Positions 48,701 to 61,564 are shown, counted from the stretch's first letter. The stretch: DNA of 64,000 bases from Punica granatum (GCF_007655135.1 NC_045131.1:6820001-6884000), one strand, 5' to 3'. The notes: a model not told the origin generated them from the sequence alone. Translations and numbers: made by a program.

Positions 48701-49222
48701 AAACCCTTGATAGAAATTTTGTGCAATAATCAGGCAAGTGGAATTTTTTTATCTCCATGTGGTCAATCTGTTCATTTCATCAGATCACGTCTGGTCGTGC
48801 TGCCGATACTGAACTCCCTGATATTTGTCCTGAAGTTTCATTTGGCTTTCTGACCCTCTGGTAGAATTTATGAAGGGAATCTTTCATCGTCATTTTTTTT
48901 TTATCACACGAATAATCTAATAGTGTAAAGGAAAACAGTAGCTTTCATGAAATCACTTGAATAATGTTTTTGAACGAGAATTGTTGAGGAACGTGCTGGA
49001 GCACCTTTTATGCAGAGGGTAATTCATTTGCCATCAGTTATGGAATACATCTATTTATTGTATAAAACCACTGAAGTGAGTATGTCTATTTTTCATGGCT
49101 CATATCTTTTGGATTTTTTTCAGGTTTTACCCCCGGACATGAGCTTAGCCACTGTAAGGGCATATATATGGAAGAAACCAGAGGACCTCGTATTAAACTA
49201 TAGAGTGGTTCAGCCGAAGTGA
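42747..49222 (+). CDS. WDR48: WDR48/UAF1-like WD40-repeat protein
   Basis: WDR48 (UAF1) in animals activates the deubiquitinases USP1, USP12 and USP46; the plant homologue also partners ubiquitin proteases. Seventeen coding exons: 42747-42845, 43464-43619, 43998-44063, 44214-44303, 44500-44805, 45052-45149, 45604-45639, 45769-45889, 45967-46203, 46318-46413, 46558-46623, 46841-46879, 46963-47097, 47350-47714, 47859-47952, 48566-48733, 49124-49222; 756 aa. The N-terminal half is a WD40 propeller: [58 protein letters not shown] and SVKLWEI blades. The C-terminal half carries the DUF3337 region ([39 protein letters not shown]) and ends with the ubiquitin-like end [18 protein letters not shown]. 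The last intron uses a GC donor (48734-48735). A 5' UTR intron is likely between about 41790 and 42740. Confidence 0.93.
48734..49123 (+). other. GC-AG intron, last intron of WDR48
   Basis: The exon ends AATAATCAG and the intron begins gcaagt, the optimal GC-donor context, and ends ttttttcag. Joining gives [11 protein letters not shown], the conserved family reading. Confidence 0.88.
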
Positions 49223-50113
49223 TTTGTTGTCTCATTATAGGGAGGTAAAAACTGCTATGTTGTATGTTGGCTGGTTGATGTTTTTACATGCAATGTCTAG
49301 AATTATTGTTCAGTGGGAACAATATTGAGGCCCACCTCGAATGACGAACTTTATTTTAAGGTGTGGAGGCCTCTGTTGATACTGTCGGTGTGATTTTTCT
49401 GCAGGCTTATTAGATGGAGAGTAGTTTTTTTAGATCTTGTGGAGTGGCCTGAGACTTCTTGCAACAATTTCTCACCGTCATCACGATTCTAAGCAACGTG
49501 TCTGTAAATTACGGACCCTGGTTGTTTGATGAGCCCAGCTGCTGCACATTACGAACTAGGTAAAGAGCTCAAGCCTAAGTACTTCTCCTGGAAAAGACTG
49601 GTGCTGCCAATCCCGAACTTTTTCTGTGGTTGACATCTTCTTTGGAGATTGAAGGGTTATTTTTTGACACTTGGTGGAGAAGGGTACAGATGTCTTTTTC
49701 TTTTTCCCCCCAGGAAATCTCCCGGTGGGAGAACAAGGATTAGAATGCAAACAGCTTTGTAAGATTTGTGTTGTGGGGTGCAACGAATAGTCGAAGTTCT
49801 GTCATTTTAAATTGTCTATGGAAATAAAAAATGTGCATTTGACAGTCAAAATAGTCATTCTAGATATTAGATCGTTCTGCGTTCTTTGCTGTCCTGTATA
49901 AAAAGGCTTTTGTATAGGTACGAGCAATATCGGAGTGAGAACTTGTTGGCCTGCTTTAAGTTCGATCATTTCTGAGGTTATGCCACCATGTTTTCTTGTA
50001 CTTGTTATCAGCGTTCCTTTTTAATCCCGAGAATAATGTTGTGGTTACTCCCTCTACTCATCGTTCCTTTGATACTATGTTTAGATGTTAGCCCAATGTA
50101 CGAACAGAGCCGC
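49223..50113. other. WDR48 3' UTR and intergenic
   Basis: An AATAAA at 49823-49828 may be the WDR48 polyadenylation signal, implying a UTR of about 600 bases. No other gene is seen. Confidence 0.4.
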
Positions 50114-50218
50114 AACTTAGGTATGTTCCGTTACTGCCTGAAGAGACCACTTTTTTCATTAGATAACTTAGGTATGTTCCGGTACTGCCTGAAGACTCAA
50201 TTTTTTCATTAAATAACT
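50114..50218 (+). repeat. Two tandem copies of a 51-bp unit
   Basis: AACTTAGGTATGTTCCG.TACT starts at 50114 and 50165, each followed by GCCTGAAGA and TTTTTTCATTA. The third AACTCAGG starts the adjoining element at 50221. Confidence 0.8.
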
Positions 50219-50220
50219 CA

Positions 50221-51080
50221 GGCAGTGTTTGTTTGGATTTAATTGTAAGTGCTGAAAATTAAGTGTTAAAAATTTAAAATATAAATAGAATAAGTGCTTA
50301 AATGATTGAGTGAGAAGTGTTTGATTTGGTAATCATTATAATGACTGAAATTATATATATCTACATAAAAGCCCATTACTTCAACTTCTTTCACTTTTGC
50401 CCATAATTTATTTAAAATTCAGAAATTATTAAAAAAAGAGAAAATTGCAAAAAAGAAAAATGGAGGCAGTTTTAATCGGAGAGGGAGGTGGCCCTCGATT
50501 CCAGCCACTACCGTTGTAAATGAGGTTGCCGGTGACTTCGATTGGACGGTGGTGGCCGAGATCAATGACCACCACCACCACTAATCTTCCTCTCTCTCTT
50601 TGGGAGTTCAATTGGTGCGGTGGGGCTCCAACGCCGGCCTCCACTGGCAGAGAGGAGGTCACTAGCGACCTCAGACGTAACCGGTGACCTCCTCTGTCCC
50701 GGTAGGGGCTGGCAATGGAGCTCCTAAGGTTTCGATTGAATTCCCTCTCTCTCTTCGATTTCGAAGAAAGAAAGGGAGATTAGGGGCGGCAGTGACCCCC
50801 GATTTCGGCCACCATTGCCCAACCTCTCTCTCTCATCTTCTCTGTTCAAAGCAATTGGACTGATTTGTAAATATTGTGAAATTTTTGGAGTACTGTTGTA
50901 AATATGATAAAATGGACCATAGCTGAGCGAATTAGCTAATCAATGTTGAATGATTAAGTACTTTTTTTATTTACTCATTAGATTAAGTCAATTTTCATAT
51001 TGTGCTATCAAACAAATTTAACTCAATTAAATACTAAATAATTAAATTCAGCACTTAATTTGAGTTGTCAAACACAACCT
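50221..51080. mobile_element. MITE-like element, family B copy 2
   Basis: Short imperfect inverted ends: GGCAGTGTTTG at 50221 and CAAACACAACCT ending 51080, with AAGTGCTGAA-type motifs just inside both ends. The GC-rich core contains repeated GGTGGC/CCACCACC and CTCTCTCTC stretches, and the GCTGAGCGAATTAGCTAATCA motif near 50920 is shared with 28728-29335. No transposase is present, so it is non-autonomous. Confidence 0.5.
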
Positions 51081-51309
51081 TAGTATTTAATGAGACTACA
51101 GTTGACGTTGTCTTCCACAGTCACATATGTTTTTCCTTCGGTAAATTCCAAACATTTGTGCAACGGGTTTGCGCTAGTCCGGAGAGTCCACGACTAATGT
51201 TATTTTTGGAAGAACAGAATGGAAACATGAACGTAGTGAACCAAGTGGTTACAATAGTTATTATAGCCGATGAATTGAATGGGGTCTCGACTCTGTATAG
51301 TCTGAACGG

Positions 51310-52562
51310 AAAAGTATTGATTTGGTCCTATAACTTTCACCTCTTTTCTATTTTAGTCCTATTTCTAATTTATTTATTTTTAATTTTCGTCCTATATCTT
51401 TCACTACTTTTCTATTTTCATCCTTCCAATACCTAAAAGTGATTTTCTATACCTCAAAACGAATTAGCCAAAAGTAGCAAATAATAATCCTTTCCGGTAT
51501 TGGAATCGAAAAGTAGCGAATAATAATCCTTCCAAGTGATTTTCTAAAAGTAGCGAAAGGTATTATAGTTTGTTTTCTAAAATTCCATCTTATACCTTTC
51601 ACTAATTTTGCTGACATGACACCCAATAAGATGCCAGCATCATATATATAATCAACATGTGTATGCCCCGATTATTATATCTTAAAAAGTTAAATTAGAG
51701 GAAAAATAAGAAAAAGAAAGAAAATAAAAATAAAAGATTAAAAAAAACTATAGATGGCTGCTGGCACAGGCTCACAGCTACCCCTTCCAACACTACACAA
51801 TCGTGAGTGTGGGGTGCACCCAAATCATGGTATTGTTTCTCGCTGCTAGAACTACTTGGCTTCTTAATTATTCGGTCTTAGGTTACATTCTTCTATGGAG
51901 AAATTGTAAAGAAAGAAGTATCTGCAATGTTAAGAACTTACAGAACGAAAAATCGAATTTCAATCCCAAATCTAATTTCATCAAACAAAGCATTTTTGGG
52001 CAGTTAAATAATCCCAGACCCTAATGTCATTAAATTCTTAAAGAAAACCTGATTCATCAAACAAGCTCATTTAGGAAGAAGACGAGGATCGATTGTGACA
52101 AAATTAAAGTCAATGAGACAAAAATATTTGGCGTGACTAAAGACAAGATAGGCGCGAGAAGTGTTCCCCAAATTAGAATCACGACTGAGATGACTATTCG
52201 ATCCTTGATTTGGGTCATCAATGCTGCATCAGTTGTTGATTTGTGCTTCCCTCTTGAGATCTGCTGTGGAGAAGATGGCATAGTTGGGTAGTGGTATGAA
52301 TTGGTCTTTATTTTTGCCTTTTATTTATTTTCTGATTTTTTCCTCCTTTTTTGATCATGATAGAAACGTGGCAACCATGTGTTGATATATAGATGATGTT
52401 GGCATCTTATTGGTGTCGTGTCAACAAAATTAATGGTATAAGTAACGGAATGATGAAAACAGAAAAATAACAAAAGATATATGAAGAAAATAGAAAAAAA
52501 AAGTAAAAATAGGACTTAAAAAAAAAAAAGGTGAAAGCTACGAGACCAAAACGACACTTTTT
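51310..52562. mobile_element. Non-autonomous element with inverted termini
   Basis: The left end reads TTTGGTCCTATAACTTTCAC from about 51320, and the right end reads the inverted GTGAAAGCTACGAGACCAAA near 52530-52550. About 50 bases match between the arms, including TAGTCCTATTT against AAATAGGACTTA. Inside there is a GTAGCGAA-rich, AT-rich sequence without coding capacity. Target duplication was not identified. Confidence 0.55.
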
Positions 52563-54665
52563 TCTAGTCTGATATAGGGGCCAGCCCATTTAGCCACGCG
52601 ACATTTTGCTTTGTCGAAGTCGAGAAATTTTTTGAAGATCTTACCCCGACATGTGAACCAATAAATGTGAATGTCAATCACAAAGTCAATTATTACAATT
52701 GCTATCAATTACAACAATTTTATTGATTTTTTTTTTCACCATTTCATTTTGAAATAATATTATTTAAGAATTTCTTGTAAAGAACCGGACAGGCCACTTG
52801 CGGGCCACAGAGTGAAAGTGAAAAGGGAAACTGCAATAAAAGGCAACTTGTCCCGAGCCAGACAATAATTAAAGCCTCAATCCTAATCTCATTTATTAAA
52901 AAGTCACGTCTTTTGTTTCCTAAAACAGAACTAATCAGGGCCGGATCATTACTAGCATGACTAAGAAAGACACACTGATCCGCATTCCAACTCTCCTATA
53001 GGATGCCAATTTTGCATCCCGAACCGACATGAAACCATGCGGCTATAACGCTCTTGTCACTTCATTTGTGCGATACGCGTCTAGGTTTCTCACGGTCAAC
53101 TATCGGGATTCGGAATGAAAAATCGAGGGATATTAACCAACTATGTCACTTCATTAAATCTGCCGCTAACTCGGTGTATCTTAGCCGTGGGTACAGTATG
53201 AAATACCATTCCATGCACTGCGAATGGTGGAAACTGTTCGATCCGCGTACTTTCGTCAAGGACGTCCTTCTCGTCCGTTGCCTTCCATATGAGCCATTCA
53301 TTTTGTCGGAAGTAGGCTTCGGAGGATTCTCCAAAGACCCGTATCGTTCACGTTTGCATCTCGCAGTCGCTCGGTCCCTGTCGCGAAGGGCCTGCCCGCA
53401 GAGCAAGAGCACGAATGATTATTTCTTCTTAATTATCATCTGGTGGTAGTGCAGGAATTGCGATTTTATTATTCTCTCGAATTTTGTCATTCTTTCATGG
53501 TTTTTTCTTTTTGTAATTTTTGTTAATTTGAAACAAGGAAAATTCTTCAGCCTTTTTATATTTGCTTGCTTATTTTAGAACCATCGAGATATATTTAAAA
53601 ATATACGTAAGATTCTGGCCACTTCTACTTGGTTTATCCTTTGCTGTCATTGTTCGTTGTTACGGCCATCTAATTTTCTTAGCTAACATCGGAACACGTT
53701 TCATTTTACATGACTATAAATATTCCGGCAGGCACTACATATTTCTTGAAGATTCAAACACTTCTCGACAGAAACGAAGTTTGATTAGGGTGTTTCGACG
53801 TCTATTTTTTCTTGAATAATGTCTCCAACTCGAGTATTGTGAATATAAGAAATCTGCGATTAGTAAAATAATTAACAACACTAGATGGTGTTTTAACCAG
53901 GCTCGAATCTTGATAAGTTGGAACCCGTTGAACTTTCAGATATTATACCGAAAGAGAATACGTCATAGGTATACCTAACCTGGTTAAGATAAATACATAT
54001 ATTGTTGTCTTCAATTACATCCACAATTTAAAACACTTTCCAGAAACAAAAAGAACGGGTCGATCAGCTATACGATCTCTTGCACAAACCTAGCCTTGTC
54101 CATCATGTATAAGAGGATTAGCTGAATTGACTCATTTTTTTGATAGATGAGTAACTGATGGAACTACAAACACATTCGTGCGAGACGCCTGTTCGCATCG
54201 ATCCTTTCTTAAAGACTATAACCGCATCGCAACGTTAATCCCCCTATGAGACAATGATATTGATTAGATTGATTATAATTATATGCAAAAAAAAAAGGAA
54301 AGAAGAAATTTCAAAGAAATTTCTCCTGGCCAGATTGGGATCGCAGGGTCGATCATTGATTGATAACAGAGACAAGACGAAGCAGTGGCATTCCTCGTAA
54401 ATAACATCAAAAATCGTGCCCAATATTGAAGCACGGAGGGCGCGAAGTAAGTCTTTGCCGTTAATCTCCTGTCTTAATAACGCCCATTAAACCGGAAACC
54501 AGAAGGTACAGACAGAAACAAAGGATGCCTTCTCTCTCTCTCCACACACTTCGCTAAATTTTAGATGATTTTACCTTAAATAAGGTGATGAGAAAAAATT
54601 AATAAGAATTATTTAATGAAGAATGATCATGACAATTATTCGAGTGATTAGCACCAAGCTTTTAG
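52563..54665. other. Intergenic sequence without recognised genes
   Basis: Open frames at 53054-53449 and 53562-53819 show no family motifs and lack splice context. Nothing else is supported. Confidence 0.4.
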
Positions 54666-54820
54666 TTTTTTTTCGGTTACAAGGGAGGCCTATGAGGCTA
54701 CTGTATTGAAATATAAATCCTAAATATCTAATAAACGGGCACGAATAGTCTCACTAGATATCGAACCTGAGACCTCTTGGTCACCAGGCGAGAGGTGCAC
54801 CACTGTGCTATTCCCTCTCT
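54666..54820 (-). mobile_element. tRNA-derived SINE
   Basis: On the minus strand the element begins near 54820 and shows an RNA polymerase III A box TAGCACAGTGG and, about 30 bases on, a B box GGTTCGATATC. A tRNA-unrelated body follows, then an eight-A tail complementary to the T run at 54666-54673. This organisation is diagnostic of a tRNA-derived SINE. The diverged copy at about 10500-10700 shares the body (GAGGC-CATAG and TTATATTTCA-type segments). Flanking CAAG.TTT.TA similarity may be an eroded target duplication. Confidence 0.75.
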
Positions 54821-55958
54821 TGATATCAAGTTTCTAATTTCATACATTTTGATTGGTACTTCCTCACGCCACGTGACGAGATAGAATAACCTAATAATTT
54901 CTCGGCCAAAACAGATCTCAGCAGGAAGAAAATGAAAAAGAATAATATTTATTTAAACCCCAAAAAAGGAAACAAAATATGTTTCTATCGAAAGAAATTC
55001 TCCCATCAATTACAGTTCATGACGTGTGTTTACACCTATTTTCCGTAGCATGTGAAAAATAGCCGAGCCATGATATGTGTGTGAAGATTCAATAACTTTT
55101 CCCGAGTTTTGGAGGAATTTTGGGTCGGATTTGAAGGAAGTGGGCCGTGGATATTGATTCGTATAATATCGGATATATGAGTCGGATATATCTCCGATAT
55201 ATTTTGTTATTTTATTTTTAGGTAAGCTAGGAGATAATTTTCAATTTTGATAATATCTCAATATCGTATGTTATGGCGCATCCGATTTAGATGTATTCTC
55301 TAGGGTTACAATGTACACGCCTATATATATGCGTCATTTAGTTCGTTGTAACTTTCCGCACATCAATCAATCAAACTCGTATTTTTCCTATCTTTTGTTT
55401 ATTGCACTTTACTTATCACGCACTTTTAATTATCCGCACTTTCGCTTATCACACCTTTCAATACTTGCACCTTTACCTTCAACTGATTCCTCGTGAATCA
55501 AATCTATCATCGTTTTTGGAGCTTTCGAGCACCAAGGCAAGATTTTATCATCTTTCGGCACCACTTGCCTTAGCTTGCTCAAGGTTTGAGTTTACTTGTA
55601 CGAGTGAACTTGTTCCATCTTTGGCTTGTTTTCCTGAGGCTGAGTTTTTGACTGAATTTTATCAAGCTTGCTCCACAGCCGCTTGGCGGTTTCGGACTCT
55701 CGTTCGAGTGGATTTTGGTGAAGAACTCTAAATAGCTAAATCCCCAAGTCATAAATTGTCTGAGACGCACTTGGACTTTGAAATTTAAAATCTAGCCGCT
55801 AGTCAATTCCCGAACTTCTAAAGCCGTGGTATGACCCTTTGCATTGGTAGGGCCGATTAGTGATACGTCAATTCTTGAAATCGCTTCGTGGCACGCCTGT
55901 AATCACCACACGCGTGGCCCAACTTGTGTTTGATATTTTTTGACGTGATAAACAGTGT
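54821..55958. other. Intergenic; possible solo-LTR-like sequence near 55060-55740
   Basis: Between about 55060 and 55740 there is a TATATATA box (near 55323) followed by a CA/CT-rich leader typical of an LTR R/U5 region. No paired LTR, primer-binding site or coding domain is visible, so the identification is tentative. The rest is AT-rich DNA. Confidence 0.3.
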
Positions 55959-56302
55959 GACATGAGAAAATACAGAAGAGACTCTAACAAGTGGGCAAGT
56001 GGGTGTTGAATCTCTCGAGTAACTGCTAGTTAATTATAGCAATCTCATTTGAATTTTTCTAACACCTTGATGAAAGCTCCGGAAAAAAATAGGGGGAAAA
56101 TTTAAATATCAGAATTGGGGGGTAAAAGACTTCTCCATCCAATGAAATTGTACCTCGTTACATGACGCGAGAAAATACGGAATGACGTGAGAAAACATAG
56201 AATAGACTTCATCAAGTGGACAAATGAGTATTGAATTACTTAAGTAATTGCGAGTTAACTAATTATAACAATCTCATTAATTTTTTTCTACCACATTAAA
56301 GT
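55959..56302 (+). repeat. Diverged direct repeat pair of about 115 bp
   Basis: Copies at about 55959-56068 and 56183-56302 share GAGAAAA.A.AGAA, AAGTGG.CAA.TG.GT.TTGAAT, GTAA.TGC.AGTTAA and AACAATCTCATT-like segments in the same order, separated by about 115 bases. Origin unknown. Confidence 0.6.
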
Positions 56303-57130
56303 AGATGAGGCCTTGTTTGAAAATGGAGTTGAGTGCATTCCAATTATATGTATATATATTTAATTGGATTGTAATAATAAGGTGGAGAGAGAAAATAAAA
56401 AAAATAATGATTTTGTAATTGCATTATGAGAAAAAGTAAGAAAAATAACAATTATATTGTTAAATTGGGAAAAAGGTAATAAATAATATAAAGAATTTAA
56501 CATTAAAAGTTAAATTAAATAATAATTAAAATAAAAAATAAAAAAATTAATAATTATATTATTAAATCGAAGATAAGATCTCAACTGCGTGTGTGGAGTC
56601 TCTCCAAAGCCAATGGCATAGCTCCCACTTCTCTCTCTCTCTCTCTCTCTTTCCCTGATTGTCATCTTCTTCTCAGCCAGTTGTTTTTCTCGCCACTCAT
56701 TCGTCCATGTTTGAAATACCCAAAGATGGGTAGATTCTCCCTCCCCATCGTTCCGTGCCCGCGATGAGTTCTAAGAACAGCAAAGCTCGTTCCTCTCTAG
56801 ACTGACAGCGACACTCTGTCGTTGGCCCTTCAAAAAGTTCCCGTCTTTTATTCCACATTTCCGGAGGGTCTCCTTTAGTTTGACATTCTCCCTCTCTCTA
56901 GAGCATAGAACGCGTGACCCTCTTCTTGTTTCAGTTGGAGCGTTGTATGCAACTCTCTGTCTCTGTTCCTGTCTCTGTCTCTGTCTCTCTCTGGGGTGGA
57001 AGGGTCTTTCTTTCCCATTGGAATCCGCTGCCGGACGGTAGCAAAGTTCCTTCCTTTATCGGTTTCTTTGTAGAAAGGGAAGGAAAGACTTTGGGTTGGT
57101 TTGTGGCATTGTTTGCTGCAGTGTAAGCTG

Positions 57131-60100
57131 ATGGCATCATCATTTGCCAATTTTCTCGTGTCGCCTCCATTGGTGCCGGGCTCGGAATTAGTTAGGCCTC
57201 GTTTCCGGGTCCTAGCTAGGAATGCTCCTGGCGGAGCCGACCAGGCGGTCTCATCGCTCGAGCCGGTCGCACTTAATGGGACCCCTCCTGCTCCTACCCC
57301 GGTGGCGCATAAGGAAGAAAGAAGTTTTGAGTCCGTGGTAGGAGGGAACGGGCGTTTCGGTCTGGCATTCGAGGTCGAGGAGGAGAAGAGGAAGGAACAA
57401 CCGAGAAGGTTCGATGATGGTATGGGTGTGGATAAGTTGGAGATTCTGTGGGATGATGGGTATGGGAGTGTGACCATTAAGGATTATCTCGATGCCTCTA
57501 AGGAGATACTAAAGCCCGATGGAGGCCCACCCCGATGGTTTTGCCCAGTTGAGTGTGGTCAGCCCTTGAAGGATTCTCCAGTCCTTTTGTTTTTGCCCGG
57601 TAATACTTGCATTCACGTTAGTGTATGTCCTGCTCTCGGTTCAGAGAATTCGCGCGTTAACTTCAATCCCATTGTCGGGCACGTAAAGTAGCACGTCAAG
57701 TGGGTAGGAACTTCTGCAGTAAGAGAGGGAAAATAAGTGGGTGAATGTTGTGGTTGAGACTGGAAATGAGCAGGAGAAAACTTCATGGAATGTTAAACGG
57801 TATAAGTTGGTTCTAAAAGTTCATTAAAAACTTTTGGAGGAATGAAGTATTGATGATAGGATATTTTTTGTTTTGGCATATGAATGACAAAGTACTGATG
57901 TTACTAGCTATTCAGAAGTGGTTTTTCTTGTTCTGTAATGTCATGTGGCATGTTGCGAGTTGTTAGTTTGATATCTTGAAGTTCTTCAACGGTATGTATT
58001 GTGAAAGATGGTTTAAAGAACTGCTCTCGTGCAGGTCTTGATGGCATGGGAATGGGCCTCATTTTGCACCATAAAGCACTTGGGAGGTAAGTAATGTCCT
58101 GTTGTTCCCATTTTTACGAAATCCTCTGTTCTTCAAAGATGTTTATATGCTCGAGTGCTTTGTGAGGACGATTGTGAATACCTGAATCCAAATTACTTGG
58201 TCACAAGCAGAGGTTCTTATGCAGAATTCTTACACTGCAGGGTCTTTGAGGTCCGATGCTTGCATATTCCTGTTCAAGATCGGACACCATTTGAAGGTCC
58301 GAAACCTTCAAACACTATATATCATAGGCTAAATGATGTTGAATTGTCTCTATATTTGCATCACGTGTTCAAGGTTGAATATGCCTATGCCACCCACGAA
58401 TCCTTTTTACTATAGGACTCGTGAAGCTAGTCGAGGAGACTGTGAGACTAGAGCATGCTATTTCTCCAAAGAAGCCCATCTATCTGGTCGGGGATTCCTT
58501 TGGAGGATGCCTTGCTCTTGCTATCGCTGCTCGTAACCCTTCCATCGACTTGGTAGTAATACTAGCCAATCCAGGTTAGTTTCTCAGTTCAATTTTTCAG
58601 TTTCTAAATCAAATTAAATTAGCAAAACACAAGTAAGGATTATTTCGCTGAATACACAATTAAGAATTATTAGTATTACGAGAAGATTTAAATCATGTTT
58701 GTTTTATTTTAGCTACGTCATTTGGGCAGTCGCAGCTGCAACCTCTGTTGCCTGTGTTGGAGGCTTTGCCCGATGAGCTCCACTTCACCATTCCCTATCT
58801 CCTTAGCTTTGTAATGGGTAAGTTCTTGCCTGTCGTGTATTGACTGCACTCAGGGATGGACTGAGGGGGGACTAAGGGGGGCAGTCGCTCCCCTTAAAAT
58901 TTTGACGTTATAAGGAAATTTATATATTATATATAGTCCAATTTTTTATGAAAATCCTTATATTCGCCCCCTAAAATGGAAGCATTATCATTTTATGCTC
59001 CCCTCAAAGAGTTCGCCCCCCCAATCGAAATCCTGGGTCTGTCCTTGACTGCACCCAAGCTCTTTTCGATTAAAACCATGCAATTTCTTATGCTGAAGAT
59101 TTTTGTTTGTGAATTCTTACTGTTGTTGCTTGTTGTTACATAAGGTGATCCCATGAAGATGGCAATGGTCAACATAGATAATAAAATTCCCCCTAGACTT
59201 CAACTGGAACAGTTATCAGGCAATCTCACCGCTTTACTGCCCCGACTCTCTGTAAGAAACATTGGATTTGTTTCGAACTAGTTTCTTTCTCTTCCTTTTT
59301 TCCTTTGGTGTTTTTCAATTCGTGATTCGTTCAATGTCAATGACAGACGCTAATTGACATCATACCCAAAGGAACTCTTCTCTGGAAACTCAAATTGCTC
59401 AAGTCAGCTGCTTCTTATGCTAATTCTCGACTTCATGCCATCAGAGCAGAAGTTCTCGTGCTTGCTAGGTAATACTGATCTCTCTTATCTTTTACCTCAA
59501 CATCATTTATTTTCTATTGCTTTCCACAAGCTGGTAGTATTGTGACACATCTTTCTTCAGTGGGAAGGATAACATGATTCCGAGTAGGGAAGAAGGTCAG
59601 CGGCTTGTAAAATCAATACGAAACTGTAGAGTTCGGCACTTTAAAGACAATGGACATACTCTCTTAATGGTAAATGTTAATTTATTTCATCAACGTGTAA
59701 AATGACCTATCTTATTTTTCTTTTGTTAGGCGATAGCCGAGTACCTGTCTATTTGACAATGTCTTTGCTCTGTTATAACAGGAAGAAGGCATTAACTTGC
59801 TGACAGTCATTAAAGGTACTTGCACATACCGGCGTTCAAGGAGGCACGATTACATCTCTGATTTCCTGCCCCCCAGTATGTGGGAATTCAAAACCGGATT
59901 CGAGCAGATAATCGGGTAATAACTCAGCAGGACAATGCTGTGGGGTAGTTTTCTTCTATTTCCTGTCATCACATGTCTCTGCAAACATTAGTTGCATCAT
60001 GCTGTCAATCAAAATTGACTGACATGCTAAGTCAAAATGAAATTGCAGGCTATTCCGTTATGCTTGTAGTTCTATACTCTACTCAACTTTAGAGGACGGG

Positions 60101-61564
60101 ACGATTGTGAAAGGTCTATCTGGGGTCCCATCAAAAGGTCCAGTGTTGTTAGTGGGTTATCATATGTTAATGGGCTTTGAGCTCTATTCTCTGGTTGAAG
60201 AATTTCTACGGGAGAAGAACGTTCTTGTGAGGGGTGTAGCCCATCCGGAGCTGTTCATGGGGAGCATGGAAAGCCCAACTTCAGAATTTTCCTTGCCCGA
60301 TTGGTTGAAAGTTTTTGGAGCTGTCCCTGTAACAGCGAGTAGCCTCTACAAATTGCTCGCGACAAACTCTCATGCTCTACTTTACCCTGGTGGTTCACGC
60401 GAGGCTCTCCATTATAAGGTTTGTTGAGTACTTCTTTTGGTTACTGTTAAGCATCCGATGTCTCTAGAAAGCTGAAACTGCTTGGAATTGAAATAACGCT
60501 AGCAGAATCGATTAGATGAGATATATCAGAATAAAATGTATTCAGGACAGAAAGTTTCTTCTCAGAGAATTGCCTTAGCTTGTTGCTTCTGTAGCTATTT
60601 GTGCTGTTTACTGAATTGTTTTTCGACATATGGATTTTCGACATCGTTTATTAGTTTTCTGACATATGCAGGGTGAAGAGTACAAGGTTATATGGCCTGA
60701 TCAACCAGAATTCGTGAGAATGGCTGCTCGATTTGGGGCCACTATTGTACCATTTGGAGCTATTGGCGAGGACGACATCGTAGAAGTAAGCTTGCTCTGC
60801 TGCTTATTTTATTGTTAAGTTTGCTCGTCTGGAATGACCCTTTGGAATGAAATGGACTGGTTTTCAGACTCTGAGCTGCTTCTTTATCCCGAGTTAGATG
60901 TTCAGGTCAATATCTAATTGTTCTGGTGATTGATGCTCTCGTACTTTTGAATTTGCAGTATGTCCTTGATTACAATGATATGATGAAGATTCCTTTTCTT
61001 AATGACTACATCAGGGAATTAACTCAGAAGACAATAAGAGTGAGGTATGGATCTTATAATTGTTCTGTTTGAATAGCAAATATGACTTGCCTGCATTTAC
61101 GGTTAAGGCACGGATTTGTAGATCGGAATGCTGGGCCACCGGAACCAATTTATGTCCCTTGCTTACCCTTTTCAATTAGTTTCATCATACAGTCATTGAC
61201 ATACATCTCGAGTACATATACCTAGGTCCTATTATCTGACATGACAATATACCTTGATCACAGGGACAGTGGGAGTGGTGAAGTAGCTAACGATCAGCTT
61301 TTCCTTCCGGGGATTTTGCCAAAAGTACCGGGAAGGATGTACTATTTGTTCGGGAAGCCCATTGAGATTCGTGGAAGAGAGGAAATACTCATGGACAAGA
61401 AGAACGCCTCTGAGCTCTACTTCCAGATAAAGTCCGAAGTCGAACGTAGCATGGCTTATTTGATCAAGAAGCGAGAGGAGGATCCTTACAGAAACATATT
61501 TGATCGAGTCACTTATCGGGTCCTCCATTCTCCAAGCAATGAGATCCCAGGATTCAAGCCATGA
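57131..61564 (+). CDS. PES: Phytyl ester synthase-like acyltransferase, plastid
   Basis: PES1/PES2 (esterase/lipase/thioesterase family) esterify phytol and diacylglycerol with fatty acids in chloroplasts during senescence and nitrogen stress. Thirteen exons: 57131-57599, 58035-58086, 58241-58296, 58416-58574, 58713-58817, 59145-59251, 59347-59468, 59561-59669, 59782-59915, 60049-60418, 60672-60785, 60959-61044, 61264-61564; 727 aa, near the family length of about 700. The first ~90 residues are Ser/Ala/Pro-rich and resemble a plastid transit peptide. The alpha/beta hydrolase half has LVGDSFGGCLAL with nucleophile Ser 220 (GxSxG) and NGHTLLMEEG as the probable histidine region. The second half is acyltransferase-like: VGYHMLMGFEL, ALLYPGGSREALH and FGATIVPFGAIGEDD. 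Every junction keeps phase. A 195-bp insertion sits in intron 5. Confidence 0.92.
58840..59054. mobile_element. Small insertion with 10-bp target duplication in PES intron 5
   Basis: TTGACTGCAC occurs at 58840-58849 and again at 59045-59054, flanking 195 bases that begin TCAGGGATGGACTGAGGGG and end with AATCCTGGGTCTGTCC. Those ends are roughly inverted (GGGATGGAC against GTCTGTCC). A 9-11-base duplication suggests a Mutator-like MITE. The coding exons are not affected. Confidence 0.65.

Noticed and set aside
53054..53449. 131-codon frame on the plus strand
   Set aside because: No motif, codon bias or splice context; no similarity to any family I recognise.
54821..55740. Solo LTR of a retrotransposon
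   Set aside because: There is a TATA box and U5-like leader, but no matching second terminus, TG/CA ends or target duplication could be fixed.
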